Both the position numbers and the translations under genes were made by a program. From the NCBI GenBank assembly GCA_036785705.1, contig JAWUZG010000977.1, positions 1-64,000 of the forward strand: a stretch of 64,000 nucleotides of DNA, in the 5' to 3' direction. Shown here in pieces: positions 1 to 11,714 of the stretch; within the stretch, counting starts at the first letter, position 1; every line of letters begins with the position of its first letter. The notes under the pieces were generated by a model. The model was given only the letters and a program-made list of their open reading frames with translations. It made no database searches and was not told the origin of the DNA. The DNA is from Acanthornis magna (taxonomy: Eukaryota; Chordata; Aves; Passeriformes; Acanthizidae).

Positions 1-425
1 ATGAGTCCAGAGGAGGCCCTGGAGCTGCTCTGGAGCCAGGCTGGGAGAGCTGGGGCTGTTCCCCTGGGGAAGAGAAGGCTCCAGGGAAAGCTCCGAGCCC
101 CTGGCAGGGCCTGAAGGGCTCCAGGAGAGCTGCAGAGGGACTGGGGACAAGGCATGGAGGGACAGCACACAGGGAATGGCTTCCCACTGCCAGAGGGCAG
201 GGACAGATGGGATATTGGGAATGAGGAATTCCTGTCTGGGAGGGTGGGGAGGGCTGGGATGGAATTCCCAGAGCAGCTGTGGCTGCCCCTGGGTCCCTGG
301 CAGTGTCCAAGGCCAGGCTGGACAGGGCTTGGAGCAGCCTGGGACAGCGGGAGGTGTCCCTGCCATGGCAGAGGTGGAATGGGATGATCTTAAAGTCCCT
401 TCCCACCCAAACCATTCCATGACAT
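1..425 (+). mobile_element. CR1 LINE 3' end
   Basis: This is a CR1 3' region in plus orientation. Recognisable blocks run in order: GGCTCCAGGG, GGGAATGGCTT, the GATATTGGG/AGGAATTCCTG block, AGCTGTGGCTGCCCCTGG, GGCCAGGCTGGACAGGGCTT, GGAGGTGTCCCTGCCATGG, and the tail AAACCATTCCATGA. It is truncated by the window edge or earlier. A poly-T/A segment follows it. Confidence 0.85.
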
Positions 426-1384
426 TTTTCCTGTGGATTTTATTCTTTTAAAATTTTAAAAAAAATTTTAGGTTTTTTTTTTGGGTGCAATACAGAACTG
501 GAGTCAATGTTAACTTCTCCCAGTGGCAGCTGAGGCTGGATCCGACTCCCGATTCCAACATTCCAATTCAATCAAATCACCTGGAAATAAGGAAAACAAG
601 TCCCCAAGATCCCCTGGTCCCCAGGTCAGCCAAGAGAAGGGTTGGAATCCTCCAATGGGATTTCTTGGGATTTTTGGCACCGTTGGAGCTGACCCAGGAC
701 ACCCCCGTGCCCTGCAGCTGCCGGAACGAGACCTGAGGTATTTTGTAGGATCTGTGCCACAAATCCCAGATCCCTGCAGGGATCTCCCATATCCCACCTG
801 GTGCGTTATCCCCATTCCATCAGCGCAGAGAGAGGGAGAAAGGCAGAGGAATACCAAAGAGGGAATAATTTGGGACATTTCTTGTCCCAAATCCCATCCC
901 GCGAATGCCACGCAGGACTGCTCGGAGAAAGAACATGGAGTTTTAAAGCTCTTCATTCCGGCAGGAGACGTCCTAATAAATCCCAACGTTTGGAATGTGC
1001 AGCTGAATTATTCCAGCTGTAAAATGGAGCATTTGCTCCTGGAATGATCTGTCAAGGGAGCTCTGCTTCAGGACACGGTGACTTTCCGGAGCAAATTCCT
1101 ACAGCAAATTCCTACAGCAAATCCCCAAGACTGAATTCAGGGAATAAATTGGATTTTGAGCCCAGCTTTCCATGCCAGATTTAAGATTTTTTTTCTGGTC
1201 TTAAAACTCTTCTGAACCAAACTCTGCAGCCTCTGAGGAGCAGTTTGTGGCTCCAGCTTCCAGGGAATATTGATTTTCCCATTTAATCCCAAAAATCTGA
1301 TCCCAGTTGGAGTGGGACAGCTTCCCTTGTACTGCAGCAGAACCAGGGGCTTGTCCTGCTTTGGTCAGGAGATGTTGGAAAACA
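426..1384. other. No gene seen (TMIE downstream flank)
   Basis: The stretch is A/T homopolymer-rich at 450-485, then single-copy-looking DNA rich in GGGAT and AATCCC words. Open frames of up to 174 codons occur on both strands, but they lack splice or codon-bias support. Confidence 0.5.
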
Positions 1385-1925
1385 GAAATTCTGAAATCCA
1401 GGCAGAAAAAATAAACTCAGAAATCCAGTCATAAAAAATAAATTTGGGGATCCAGTTCCAACAAATAAATCCAGGAATTCGGTTGTAAAAAAATAAAGTC
1501 ATAAATCCACGTAAATCAACTCAGAAATCCAGTTATAAAAAAACAAATTTGGGAACCCAGTTATAAAAAATAAATTTGGAGATTCAGTTATAACAAATAA
1601 ATTCAGGAATCCACTTATAACAAATAAACCCATAAATCCAGTTTTAATGCATTCAGGAATTCATTTATAAAAAATAATTGCAGAAATCCACTTGAATAAA
1701 CTCAGAAATTCAGTTTTAACAACTAAACTCAGATATCCACCTATAAAAATAAAATGGGAAATCCACTTTTAACAAATAAACTCCAAAATCCACTTACAAC
1801 AAATAAATTTAGGAATCCAGTTATAACAAATTCGGAAATCCATTTATAACAAATAAACTCAGAAATACACTTCTGAAAAATAAATTCAAAAATCCACTTG
1901 TAATAAATAAACTCTGAAATGCAGC
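1385..1925. repeat. AT-rich minisatellite, degenerate unit of about 30 bp
   Basis: Many diverged copies of a unit read roughly AATCCAGTTATAAAA followed by AATAAATT-x-GGA. Spacing varies between about 26 and 34 bp. Because AATAAA recurs in every unit, it mimics a string of polyadenylation signals. Confidence 0.75.
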
Positions 1926-2397
1926 CCTGGGGTTGTCCCAGGTTCCTTCCAGATTTGTCCCATTCCGAAGGATTCTCCATCCCTCAGATTCTTCCAGCCC
2001 AGCAGGAAGTTTTCCAGCCAAATCCTGTCCTTGAGGCAGAAAAAGAGGGAATGTCCCCACCAGTGACGGTCACACAATGATTTCCCAGAGAACTCTCCTG
2101 AGGGTAATCCATTCAATAAGAATTATCAATTAGTCAAGAGGTAAAATTTGTTAATTAACGATCCTGTCCTGCCTGGCTTCTCCTCCTGCTCCTCCTCATC
2201 CACAGGCCGTGCCCATTCCGGAGGCTCCTGTTCCAGGATGCTCAAACTGCCCCAAAAAGGCTCCAGTCCATGTTTTATCCCTGCTGATGGAGGAGCAATT
2301 CGCGTTCCCTGTCCTCTGATGAAGTTGTTGGCCCAGCTGAGGTGCAGCAGCCTTGGGATGGACATCGCACAGGGAAATCTGGGAAAAAATTAAAAAT

Positions 2398-2780
2398 GGG
2401 ATCGTGGAATGGTTTGGGTTGGATGGAACCTGGAGGATGAACCAGTGCCACCCCTGCCATGGCAGGGACACCTCCCACTGTCCCAGGCTGCTCCAAGCCC
2501 TGTCCAGCCTGGCCTTGGACACTGCCAGGGATCCAGGGGCAGCCACAGCTGCTCTGGGAATTCCATCCCAGCCCTCCCCACCCTCCCAGGGAGGAATTCC
2601 CAATTCCCAATATCCCATCTGTCCCTGCCCTCTGGCAGTGGAAGCCATTCCCTGTGTGCTGTCCCTCCATGCCTTGTCCCCAGTCCCTCTGCAGCTCTCC
2701 TGGAGCCCTTCAGGCCCTGCCAGGGGCTCGGAGCTCTCCCTGGAGCCTTCTCTTCCCCAGGCTGGATTGCTTCCAGAGGA
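2398..2780 (-). mobile_element. CR1 LINE 3' end
   Basis: This is the reverse complement of the CR1 3' region. It starts with TGGAATGGTTTGGGTTGGA, runs through CAGGGACACCTCCCACTGTC and CAGGGGCAGCCACAGCTGCT, and reaches the GAGCCTTCTCTTCCCCAGGCT block. It is longer at its 5' side than most copies here. Confidence 0.85.
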
Positions 2781-3964
2781 TCCCATGGAAAGGCACTTCC
2801 AGGGATCCAGGGGCATCCCAAACTTCCCTGTGCAGGTTTCCCTGAGGCACTTCCAATAATCCAGGATTTTTTTAATCCAGAATCCTTAATTTTTGCATTT
2901 CCCTACTTCCAGCAATAATCCCTATTTTCCCATCTTCCAGGCTGGTAAGGAGTGGATGGAACATGGGAAGAGGCTGTTCCAAAGATCCTACAGCCACTCC
3001 GAGATGCTCAGGAATGAGAGGAATTTCCCTATTCCTTCATCCAGGTGTAATCCATGACAATTCCGGGGAAAAGGGAGTCAGTGGTGTCCAGAAAGGAACT
3101 CTCAGAGCTGTTCCCAAATTTCTGCTATCCATACAAATGGAATACCCAGGCCCCGGATTCCTGTCAGTGCATCCAAGGAAACGAGGGAAGAGCAAGGAGT
3201 CAGTGCCATCGATGTGGAGCTCTAATTCCTGACTCCAGGAGGGGCTGATCTGCTCCTGGCCCTTGGCTGTGGAATTTTGTGGAATTCTGCAGTGATTTGG
3301 GCCTGGATTTCACTCCCAAATTCCTGGGGAAAAGGGAATAAATCCCAGCAAATCCGATAAAAACAATTTTTGTGCCACACCGCCCCAGTTTTCCTGATGA
3401 ATCCGGAGCTCCAGATAATTCCATCGGAACAGGGAATGCTGGATAATAAGGAGCAGCCCAAATCCTCGGGATAACGCCGAGGGCAGCCACGAGTGAGGAA
3501 AACATCCTGATCATGTTTCTCCTCCGACTTTTCCAGAGCAGCTCCTGCCAAAAGAGAGAGAGAGCGAGAAAAAAAACAAGGAAAAAAAAGTGGAGGGGAG
3601 GGAGAAATGAAAAATCTCTGGGATTGTTGTTGCGGGGAGAACTGGAGGAGAACGAGGTTTTCCCACCTAGACAAAGGTCCCACAGCAGCAGGTCAGATCC
3701 AAGCCTTGCGGGAGCCAATGGAGAGACTTGGGAGGCTCTGGACCAGACCCAGAATTCCCACAAGGATGGCTAAGCCAGGCCTGGTTGGACAGAGCCAAGG
3801 AAAACCTGCTCCTCTCAAGAGCAGCCCTGTTTCCATGAGCTTGGAGCGCCGTCGGCTGCTGGAATCAGCACCTGGAACGCGGCGCTTGGCCGTGGCACAA
3901 TCCCGCGGGAGATCCTTCCTGCACACCCAGATCCACACAAATATTCGGGGATTTGGTGCCACAT
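2781..3964. other. No gene seen; possible ERV leader at its right end
   Basis: The stretch is mostly non-repetitive, with a purine run (GAGAGAGAG, AAAAAACAAGG) at 3560-3600. If the LTR at 3965 is the 5' LTR of a minus-strand provirus, the adjacent bases (minus strand TGTGGCACC, 3964 leftward) would be its primer-binding site and leader. No retroviral gene is visible. Confidence 0.35.
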
Positions 3965-4280
3965 TGTTACTCTGATTTTCTGATATTCGTGGAGGTTCGC
4001 GGAAGCTCGCAGGGAAGTCAGGCAGGCAGAACACAAGATGGCGAAAAGAGAAACTTTATTTACAAAAACTTCTTTATATATCCATTAATAATCTAATAAT
4101 TATTGGTTGATAGATTCCCCCCCCCATAATGATTGGTTACAACTCTAGAGCATCCAGTACCAAAACAAAGAGATTAGAAAGCACAAGAATGCAACTTATC
4201 TCTATTCTCCATGAGAAAGGAGAGAAAGATTTTAAAACAGTGCAACTACACCAGAGCAGCTCGACGGAGTGTCTGTCCCA
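3965..4280 (-). mobile_element. Endogenous retrovirus LTR (minus orientation)
   Basis: Read on the minus strand, this segment starts near TGGGACAGACAC and carries a TATATAAAG box (about 4073-4081). About 20 nt later comes AATAAAG (4055-4060), then a U5-like end GAATATCAGAAAATCAGAGTA finishing in ACA at 3965. A TATA box followed closely by AATAAA, with TG/CA ends, is the pattern of avian ERVK-type LTRs. I found no matching target duplication, so the upper boundary is approximate. Confidence 0.65.
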
Positions 4281-4393
4281 GCAGGAGGTTCCCAGGTGTG
4301 TTTGGGATGGATATTCCCATTTTCTCTTCCTTCCCTGCCCCACAGGACTGGCCGGAATAACGGGAAGAATGTACCCAATCCCACTCGGGTGGA

Positions 4394-5092
4394 CTATTCC
4401 CCAAAACAGGTCAGTGTCCCTGGATCCCTGGAAGTGTCCCAGGCCAGGCTGGACATTGGGGCTTGGACACAGTGATGCCTTAAAGAGCTACTAAAAATAT
4501 GGAGCAGACACAGCAGTACAGGGAAAAGGGAATTTACCTTGGTTTGATAGGATCCGAGGTGCCCAGGCTCATCAAAGGTGGAAAACACACCGAGGATCGA
4601 ACAGCGAGCCCCAACGCCCTGTACAATGTGTACCCGATTTTTATGGACCTCACAAAATTAGCATATCCACTTAAAATCCCCCAATAAAAAACTTAATAAA
4701 TGAATAATTAACCCCTATTCGAATGAACCCCCTCCCCCCAAATGAGACTACAGCCGAGTTTACAAAAACATGTTCCAGAGAGAAGGCTCCATCCAGGGTC
4801 GGAGCCTCTGGTTTTGAGATAGTTTGAATGTTTGGTCTTTTTGCTTTGCAGGACCCCAAACTGAGCTAAATATCAGAGTGCAAGGATTATAAACATGGGG
4901 GGCTAAAGTACAAGGAGTGTCTGTGCAGGGTACAAGGAGAGTGTGTAGAGGGTACCAGGGAAGGGAAAGGGTATAAAAATGTATAAAAAGCGATAAAAAT
5001 AAAATACAAAAATCACCGGCATCACAGTGGGAGGTGTCCCTGCCCAAGGCCGGGGTGGGAATGGCTGATCCTTGAGATCCACCCCAATCCAC
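4394..5092 (+). mobile_element. CR1 3' fragment interrupted by a 548-bp insertion
   Basis: CR1 sequence CTGGATCCCTGGAAGTGTCC and its continuation stops at 4474. It resumes at 5023 with CACAGTGGGAGGTGTCCCTG and the 3' tail. The two parts abut in CR1 order and share CACAGTG at the break. Confidence 0.75.
4475..5022. mobile_element. Unclassified 548-bp insertion (solo-LTR-like) inside CR1
   Basis: Direct repeats CACAGTG (4468-4474 and 5023-5029) flank the insert. Its ends are inverted: TGATGCC on the left and GGCATCA on the right, if two target bases are counted in. TG/CA ends suggest an LTR, but the palindromic CACAGTG leaves the exact junction open. The interior holds AATAAA clusters (4683-4715) and a TATAAAAA-rich right end (4970-5005). 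No coding sequence is seen. Confidence 0.6.
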
Positions 5093-5509
5093 GCTGGGAT
5101 TCGGGGCTGCTGGACATCCTGAGGTTCAGCTGTCTCCAATCCATGGATCCCCAGCCCAGCAGCCACCGGTGCTGCTCCAGCTGAAAATCCAGGGGTGGGA
5201 ATTCAGCCCTGTGCGGAACACCACCCAGGATGCTCCCGAAAATCCCCTCCCGCCGAGACCTGGACATTCCAAAGCTTTGGGTGAATCCCAGCCACCGTCA
5301 GGAGCTGTGGCACCGGCCTGGCTTTCCAGAGCCTGGAAAACACAACTTTCCAGACCTTTAGAGGGAAAACAGAAAACTCCTGTTGAGAAAATGTCTCAGC
5401 CTTTGGGAAGTTTTCTCTCCTTTTCCTTCACTTCTCACCAAGGTAAGGAATTCTTCCCCTTGTCTGTGGCCAGGGCTTCTTAGAACTGCCCCAAGCTGGA
5501 AATTTGTCG
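5093..5509. other. No gene seen
   Basis: Moderate-GC, non-repetitive sequence between the CR1 tail and an AT-rich tract. Nothing recognisable was found in any frame. Confidence 0.45.
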
Positions 5510-5815
5510 GATTGTATTAAATTTATTCAAAAATGTAGTATTTATTTAATGGTATTTAATTAATTATATTTAATGCATAATGTATAAATTAAATATAATT
5601 AATTAAATTATTATTATGAACATACATATGAATCTATAATTATATAATTTATATATATTTATAGAATATATATTTACATATAACATATGCATATTTATAT
5701 ATTGTATAATAATTCTATATTCTATATTCTGTATTCTATATTATATATTATATAATAATTTTATGAATATTATTTATCATATTTCATTTATTTAATTAAA
5801 TTCATATATTTTGCA
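5510..5815. repeat. AT-rich low-complexity tract
   Basis: About 300 bp of nearly pure A/T with TTAATTAA, ATATATTTATA and TATATTATATA motifs. It has many short palindromes and is likely prone to hairpin or cruciform formation. Confidence 0.85.
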
Positions 5816-6639
5816 CAGAGGACAGAAATGGGATTTCTTTCTCTGTGCAAGGAAGTTTTATTCCCTGAAATGTGGGGGGGATCCCCTTCCCATCTCACTC
5901 AAATAAATCCATTTAAATCCCTTTTTCTGCAGGAACCAAAATTTGCCCCCTGAGACTATTTAAGATCAATCAAGAATTTTCTTTTTTGGCAGCACACTTT
6001 GGATCAGACTTTGACTGGAATTAGGAAAAACAGAAGAGTCCAAGGGTTGGAATATCCACAATCCTTTTTTTTAAACAAACAATCCCATCCCAAAGTGTTT
6101 TTAGCTCCCCGGGGAATGTTCGGAACATCCCACCCAGGTTTAAACCTTCAGGCATTAAAATTTTAATTCCCCATCATTTTTCTCCCGCACGAGACGTCTC
6201 CCTCAGCCCAGAAATGGGAGAATTACAGGAATATTTGTGAGGAATAAATAACTTCAGTGCTTTTCTTCTGTGCCTTGGGAATGACATTTTTATGGAGCTC
6301 AGGAAGTCAATTTTAGGATTATTTTAGGTCTGTGCTGAAGCCAAGAACATGAGATAGGACAGATTCGAAGGGATCGAGGGCAGCCAGTTCTGGGCTGTTC
6401 TGTCCAACTGGGGAAGGAACAGTTCCGACTTATCCCTGTGCTCCTCGGCTTTCCCAAAGGGAATTTTTAAGGAGTCACCGATGGTCTCCATTCGCAGCAG
6501 GAGCTCCCAGGAGCAGGCTTCCAATTTGGGGGCACTTTGTCACCCCCGTGTTTGCCACAGGTCACAAAAAGTCCCTGAGGAAAGGGAGGATTTGGGAGAC
6601 GGAAAATATTCGGAATTTCCAGATTTCGAAGGGCTCATG
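5816..6639. other. No gene seen
   Basis: Mixed sequence without tandem repeats or recognisable exons. It includes a poly-T run at 6066-6073. Confidence 0.45.
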
Positions 6640-6751
6640 GCTAGGTGATGATAGGACAAGGGGGATGGATTTAAACTAAAAGAGGGGGAATTTAGATGGG
6701 ATACTGGGAATTAGGAATTCCTGGCTGGGAGGGTGGGGAGGGCTGGGCTGG

Positions 6752-7411
6752 TGTTGGGGAGGTGTTGGGGTAATCATAAATATGATTATCTGGCAAAGAT
6801 GCTGAGAATATAGAAACTATAAGCGAGATTGAAATGAAGACAAGCTCTGAGATACCAAACCCCCGAGACTGAACAACTGGAAAACAATGGTGTGGCCACT
6901 GAAGGCAATCCCCCTTTGGATTAAACAATTCCCCTTTGGATTAAACAATTCCCCCTTTTTGATTAAACAATCCCCTCTGCTTGCAGATAGCTCCAAGGCT
7001 CAGAGCAGACCCTACCAACTCGGCAGAGGGTCCAAAAAGCAGTTTTTAGAGTTTAAAAAATAATGCCGTATGGTAATGCAATGACTCTCCTAGGCTGTAT
7101 GTAAATGCTGTAGGATTTGTAGCTTGTTCTAGATTGGTGAAAATTAGAATATTCAGCACAGAAGATGATTTATTGTATTGTAAGCGACAACCATGGTATT
7201 CCATATTCTGTATTCTATATTCTATACTTCTCTCTCTCTCTCTCTCCTCTCTGCCCTGCTCTGAGCTGTGTCTGGCAGCTCTCAGCAGCTCCCCTACCCC
7301 CACGCCCTCTCACAACAAACCTCATGCTCTCAGACCTGACTCCAGAGATCTCTCGTCTCTGTCCCGACTGTCTGAAGCAAACCTCACCAACACCTCAGAT
7401 GGCCAATCCTA
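6752..7411 (+). mobile_element. Solo LTR, ERVL-like, inserted in CR1
   Basis: About 630-660 bp of unrelated DNA splits a CR1. It begins TGTTGGGGTAATCATAAATA (from 6763, with a near-copy TGTTGGGG at 6752) and ends CCTCACCAACA at 7392. The inverted ends (GAGGTGTTGG) and TG/CA termini fit an LTR. The start and end resemble avian ERVL-type LTRs as I remember them. Internal features are an imperfect triplet of GATTAAACAATTCC around 6917-6972 and a CT microsatellite at 7228-7246. Target duplications are not clear. Confidence 0.6.
7228..7246. repeat. (CT)n microsatellite
   Basis: Uninterrupted CT dinucleotides inside the LTR, following TATTCTATATTCTATA. Confidence 0.9.
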
Positions 7412-7575
7412 CAGGATGGAATTCCCAGAGCAGCTGTGGCTGCCCCTGGATCCCTGGCAGTGTCCCAGGCCAGGCTGGACAGGGCTTGGAGCAGTCTGGG
7501 ACAGTGGGAGGTGTCCCTGGCATGGCAGGGGTGGCACTGGGTGATCCCTAAAGTTCCTTCTCACCCAAACCAGTC

Positions 7576-8002
7576 CAGGATTCCCAGAATCGATGGAATT
7601 TTACCTGCAGGAAGCTCAGATCCCAGGACTCGCTTCCAAAGGGTTCCGATGTCACTGCCTCCACCCTCGATGTCACCGTTGGAGGTGCACAAAACGAGCG
7701 CTGGGAATATTTTTCCTCTCCATATTCCAAGCTTTTCTCCCTAGGATCTTCTTTTCAGCTCTTATTTCCTGGCGTTGATGTGACCAGGAATAAAAGTGCA
7801 TTCCAGACTTTTTTTTTTGAGGAAAAATAAAGCGAAATCAAAGCAAAATCCATTTTTGTGTGTGTGTGGTTTGGGAAGGAAGGAGGGGAAGAGGGACAGT
7901 CATCCCCACTCCATTTTTTGGGAATCAGGAATAGCTTGCTGAGATCATCCAGGAAATGGAAATGGATGGAAAAGGTTGGAGGATCCATTACTGTCGATTT
8001 TG
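7576..8002. other. No gene seen
   Basis: Non-repetitive sequence with a short (GT)n run at 7857-7869. No exon was recognised. Confidence 0.4.
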
Positions 8003-8087
8003 GGGGGTGGAGGGGGAAAAAAACCAACCAAACAACCAACCAAAAAAGAAACAAACAAACAAAAGAAAAAAACCCCAAAAACCCACC

Positions 8088-8112
<25 letters not shown>
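8003..8112. repeat. G-run plus A/C-rich simple sequence ending in poly-A
   Basis: A G-rich start (GGGGGGTGGAGGGGG) passes into ACCAACCAAACAACC and then a poly-A run of about 24. It is probably a decayed simple repeat rather than a retrotransposon tail. Confidence 0.8.
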
Positions 8113-8118
<6 letters not shown>

Positions 8119-8267
8119 CCAAAACTGCTCTCCTGGTGTGTCCTGGGGTGGTTTGAGGGCATTTTCCCTTTTCCTGGGATTTGAACATCCTTGTGGCTTC
8201 TGTTGGGAAATGTCTGCTTCCCAACGTGGAAGGAGCCTCTAAAGTTCCCAGGAATGTCGACAGCTCG

Positions 8268-8343
8268 TCACGAGTATTTTTTTAATATTAATTTTATTTT
8301 TCCCATCACGAGTATTTTTTTAATATTAATTTTATTTTTCCCG
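8268..8343. repeat. 38-bp tandem duplication
   Basis: Two near-perfect copies of a block starting TCACGAGTATTTTTTTAATA, at 8268 and 8306. Confidence 0.9.
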
Positions 8344-10934
8344 ATCCTTTCACTGGCAGATTTCTGGCATTGGGATTTATTTTTTTTTCTCCTTCAATGA
8401 GCAAAACCCTAAAAAAAATGGGAAAAAGATGGAACTGGGGCCAAGCGCTGCAACGCAAAGGTCAAGTGCATGGAAGTGTGAAAATTCCCGAAGGAGCCAA
8501 GGTGGCTCCGGGAGCCAAACTGGATCGGAGCACGCGGAGCTGACGTCACCCACGGACATTGGGAATTCGGGATGAGCTCCGGGAATGAGCTGCGGTGCTT
8601 TCCCAGGCTGTGATTTATGGGCTGTGTCAGAGCCTCTGCTCCGAGCTCCTCCTTCCAGAGACTTGGAAAGTTGGTGTCATTCCCAAGGTTTGGTGTCATT
8701 CCCAAGGTTTGGGATCGGAGCAGGGAATTAATTCCACAGCTCAGGAGTGTTTTACTCCCCCCCCAAAAAAATGTTTTTTAGGAGAAGGCAGAATGGGCAT
8801 CTTGATGATTTGGCATTTCCCAAACTAATGGTAATTCTTCCCTGGGAGTAGAAAAGGCAAAAATTCTGGAAAATAAAAATGATTTCTATTTGTTTTGTAT
8901 TTTTAAAAATAAATTCCAAATAATTTGATCCTCAATAATATTCCAGGAAAGAGCCAAGTTCCAAAGAGTTCCCAGATAGCCCACGAGGCTTTGCATTGCC
9001 AAAGTCTCTCTCCCCTGCCCTTTCCTCATCCCAAATCTGTTTGCGAACTGTCAATGAGTAGGAAAAGAAAGATATTCCAAGAACTGCTCTGATCTTTGCT
9101 GCTCAGATTCCTGGAATGAACCTGCCGGAATCCTTCGGATCCAGGTTCCCCATTTGGGAAGGGGAGGGGGTGCTGGGAGTGCACTCTTAAAATTCCACGA
9201 AAAAATTCCATGGAATAAATGTTATCAGGCAGAGCCTGTTCTTGGCCACTAATTTCTTTTATATATCCAATGTCACTTTGATGCTGTACGTACAGTGAAG
9301 CCCTGAAAAAGCTATGGAAAATTTTCCAAATTTTTTTTTCTTTTTCTTTTTAAATAAATTTTTAATGCTGGGATTTTCTACTGCCACAATCCATCTTCTG
9401 TCCAGGGAAGGGAATTCCCAAACCTCTTCCCCAAAAGCAATAAAAGTTCTGAAACGATGATTCTTTCATGTGTCTTTATCCTCAGTTCGCCTTTTCCCAG
9501 TTTTCCTGACACTGGTTTTGTCTTTTGCTGCCACCGGAGGTTTAAAAATAATTTAAAAAAAAAAGGGAAAGAAAATTCCATTTGTTCTCGAGACCAAAAG
9601 GAGAAATAAGAGTAGAACAAAACCACTGCAAAAAGTCCCTTTGGAAAGAACATTTTCCTTTTTTAAGGAGCAAAAACACATTAATTCCAGAGAGCGATGG
9701 CCATGTCCAATCCCAGCCTAATCCCAGGAGGTTCAAAACCTCAGGAAATCACAAAAACACAATTTCTCCACCAAATCCAAACAAGAGCATGAATATTCCC
9801 TGGAATAATTTGTAACCTGCTCTCTCCCGCCTCGCTGCTCTATTTCGGCCCCTCGTCCACTCCATTTATTCCTGAATTTCCGCCTCCAGCACCTGTTCCC
9901 CATTAAAATCCTCTCCAAACAAACATTCCCGGAGCAGACGCGAGGAAAACTCGGAGCTGAACCGAACGTTCTGCTCCATTAACTTTCCTAACGGGACGAT
10001 GTCCTTTGTTTTTGAACACTGCTGTTAATGATCCGTAAAGGATGGAACAACTTGGGAGTTTCGCCGGTGCCGGATCGCCCTGGAATTTCAAAAAACAAGG
10101 AATTAACAAATCCCTTTTTTCTCCCCTCCAGCTGCAAACTCGAGTTCCACCCTTGGAAACGAAGGGGTTTTTAATTGATGGTTTTTAACTCTCAGGGCAC
10201 TTTGGGAGTGATTTTCCAGCAGGAAAAAAAATATTGGGAGGAAAATGTGGGGAAAAAAATGCTTTGGAGAGGACATAAAACTCCCTGAGCTGTGAAGGAG
10301 GATTTGGGGCGGAATCCTTAAAAACAGGAGCTGGGTTTGGGGGATGCAGCTCTAAATTTGCTGGAGGGGGAACCCCAAATGATGCAGGAAAGGAATCCTC
10401 AGCACATCCATGGGATCGCAAATATTCATGTTTTTGGTCCAATTCCATCAGCAGCCGATCCACAGGAAGGAAACGTGTGATCCTTCTGTCCACAGGCAGG
10501 AGTCAGGAATATCCCTCCTGACCAAATTCCTGCTTCCGGTTCGGGATCCCTCCAAACTCAGATTGGGAGCTGAAAAATGAAAATCCACCGGGAGAGGGAA
10601 TAAGAGAAAACCTGGATATTGGCAGGGTCCTAAATCCTGTTTTTCCTGCTGCAGGGAGGAAAAACAAATAAAGAAAATAAAAACCTCCCGAGTGGAACCA
10701 GTGTCAGCTCAGGAGGAGGAATTCCCACTTCTGTCCCTGTATTTGGAATTTAGACAAGCCTGGCCTTGGAAAACCTTTCATTTAATGGAGGACAGAATTC
10801 CGCAATTCCATCCTTCCACGAAAAACCGGAGCACAGGGAAAGCTCTGCCTGTGCTCCACAGATCCCTCAGGGAATTCTCCCATGGGAATGCCTGGAGGAA
10901 AGGATGTCCTGGGGTCATTCCCACACTGGAGCTC
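8344..10934. other. No gene seen
   Basis: About 2.6 kb without recognisable exons or elements. It includes a 19-bp local duplication at about 8671-8708, AT-rich patches at 8870-8945 and 9330-9365, and generic GGAATT-rich sequence. Confidence 0.4.
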
Positions 10935-11055
10935 AACCTTCATCCCTGGAAGTGTCCAAGCCCAGGGTGGGCAGGGCTCGGAGCACCCTGGGATAGCGGA
11001 AGGCTGGAATTGGATGATCTTTGAGCTGCCTTCCAACCCAGACCCTTCCGGAATT
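10935..11055 (+). mobile_element. CR1 3' fragment
   Basis: Short diverged copy: CATCCCTGGAAGTGTCCAAG, CAGGGCTCGGAGCACCCTGG, GATGATCTTTGAGCTGCCTT, then the tail. Confidence 0.7.
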
Positions 11056-11714
11056 CCCTGGATCGTGGCTCTTGGGACATGGCGCCACTGACATGGAAAT
11101 GGATCCTTGGAAGCCTTGGAGCTCCGGGAGCTGCGCCTGATCCTTGGAATCCGTGGAGATGGATCCGTGGCCAGGTTCTAGAGCTGGGAGAGGTCCGAGC
11201 TGAACCTGCCAGGTTTTTTTGGTTTTGGATACTGCGGGTGTGACTGTGGCACCTGGATGTTTATTTGGGAAGCCAGGAATAAGGAATCGTCATTTTTCAG
11301 CAGGAGCTAAAAATTAAAAATTAGGAGCTTTTTTAGTAGGAGCTGAAAATTGAACCAAAATTTCCTGCTTGTGTCTGTCCCACTGGAATTCTGCACAGAG
11401 AGGGCTTTCAGAGGGTTTTTTTGGGATTTCTGGGTTAGAAAGAAGCCCAGGGGTAAAATGGGATTGCAAAAGTCCCTCCAAGTCTGGAATATTTATCCAC
11501 CCTTGGGGACACTCCGTGCTTGTCCGTCTGGCCACATCCCCACAGCTTTTTCCGTGTTTGTCCATTTTATTTGTTGTTCCTTTCGCTCCTGGAGGGGTTT
11601 GTGGGATCGGAGGGACAGGGAAAAAGATCTGTCCTTTGTTTATCCAGGGAATTCGGGGCAGGCCGAGCACATTCCCCTCCGGCAACAATTCCCAGCCCAG
11701 CTGGAGCCGACCTG

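Larger units (their letters stand above)
6640..7575 (+). mobile_element. CR1 LINE 3' end split by an LTR insertion
   Basis: The left part (6640-6750) reads GGACAAGGGGGATGGATTTA, then the GGAATTCCTGGCTGGGAGGG block. The right part (from about 7414) resumes with ATGGAATTCCCAGAGCAGCT and the rest of the CR1 3' end to about 7575. The two halves join in correct CR1 order. Confidence 0.8.

Noticed and set aside
4475..5022. Mitochondrial insertion (numt) as explanation for the 548-bp insert
   Set aside because: I could not recognise a mitochondrial gene in it, and the flanking direct repeats with inverted ends fit a mobile element better.
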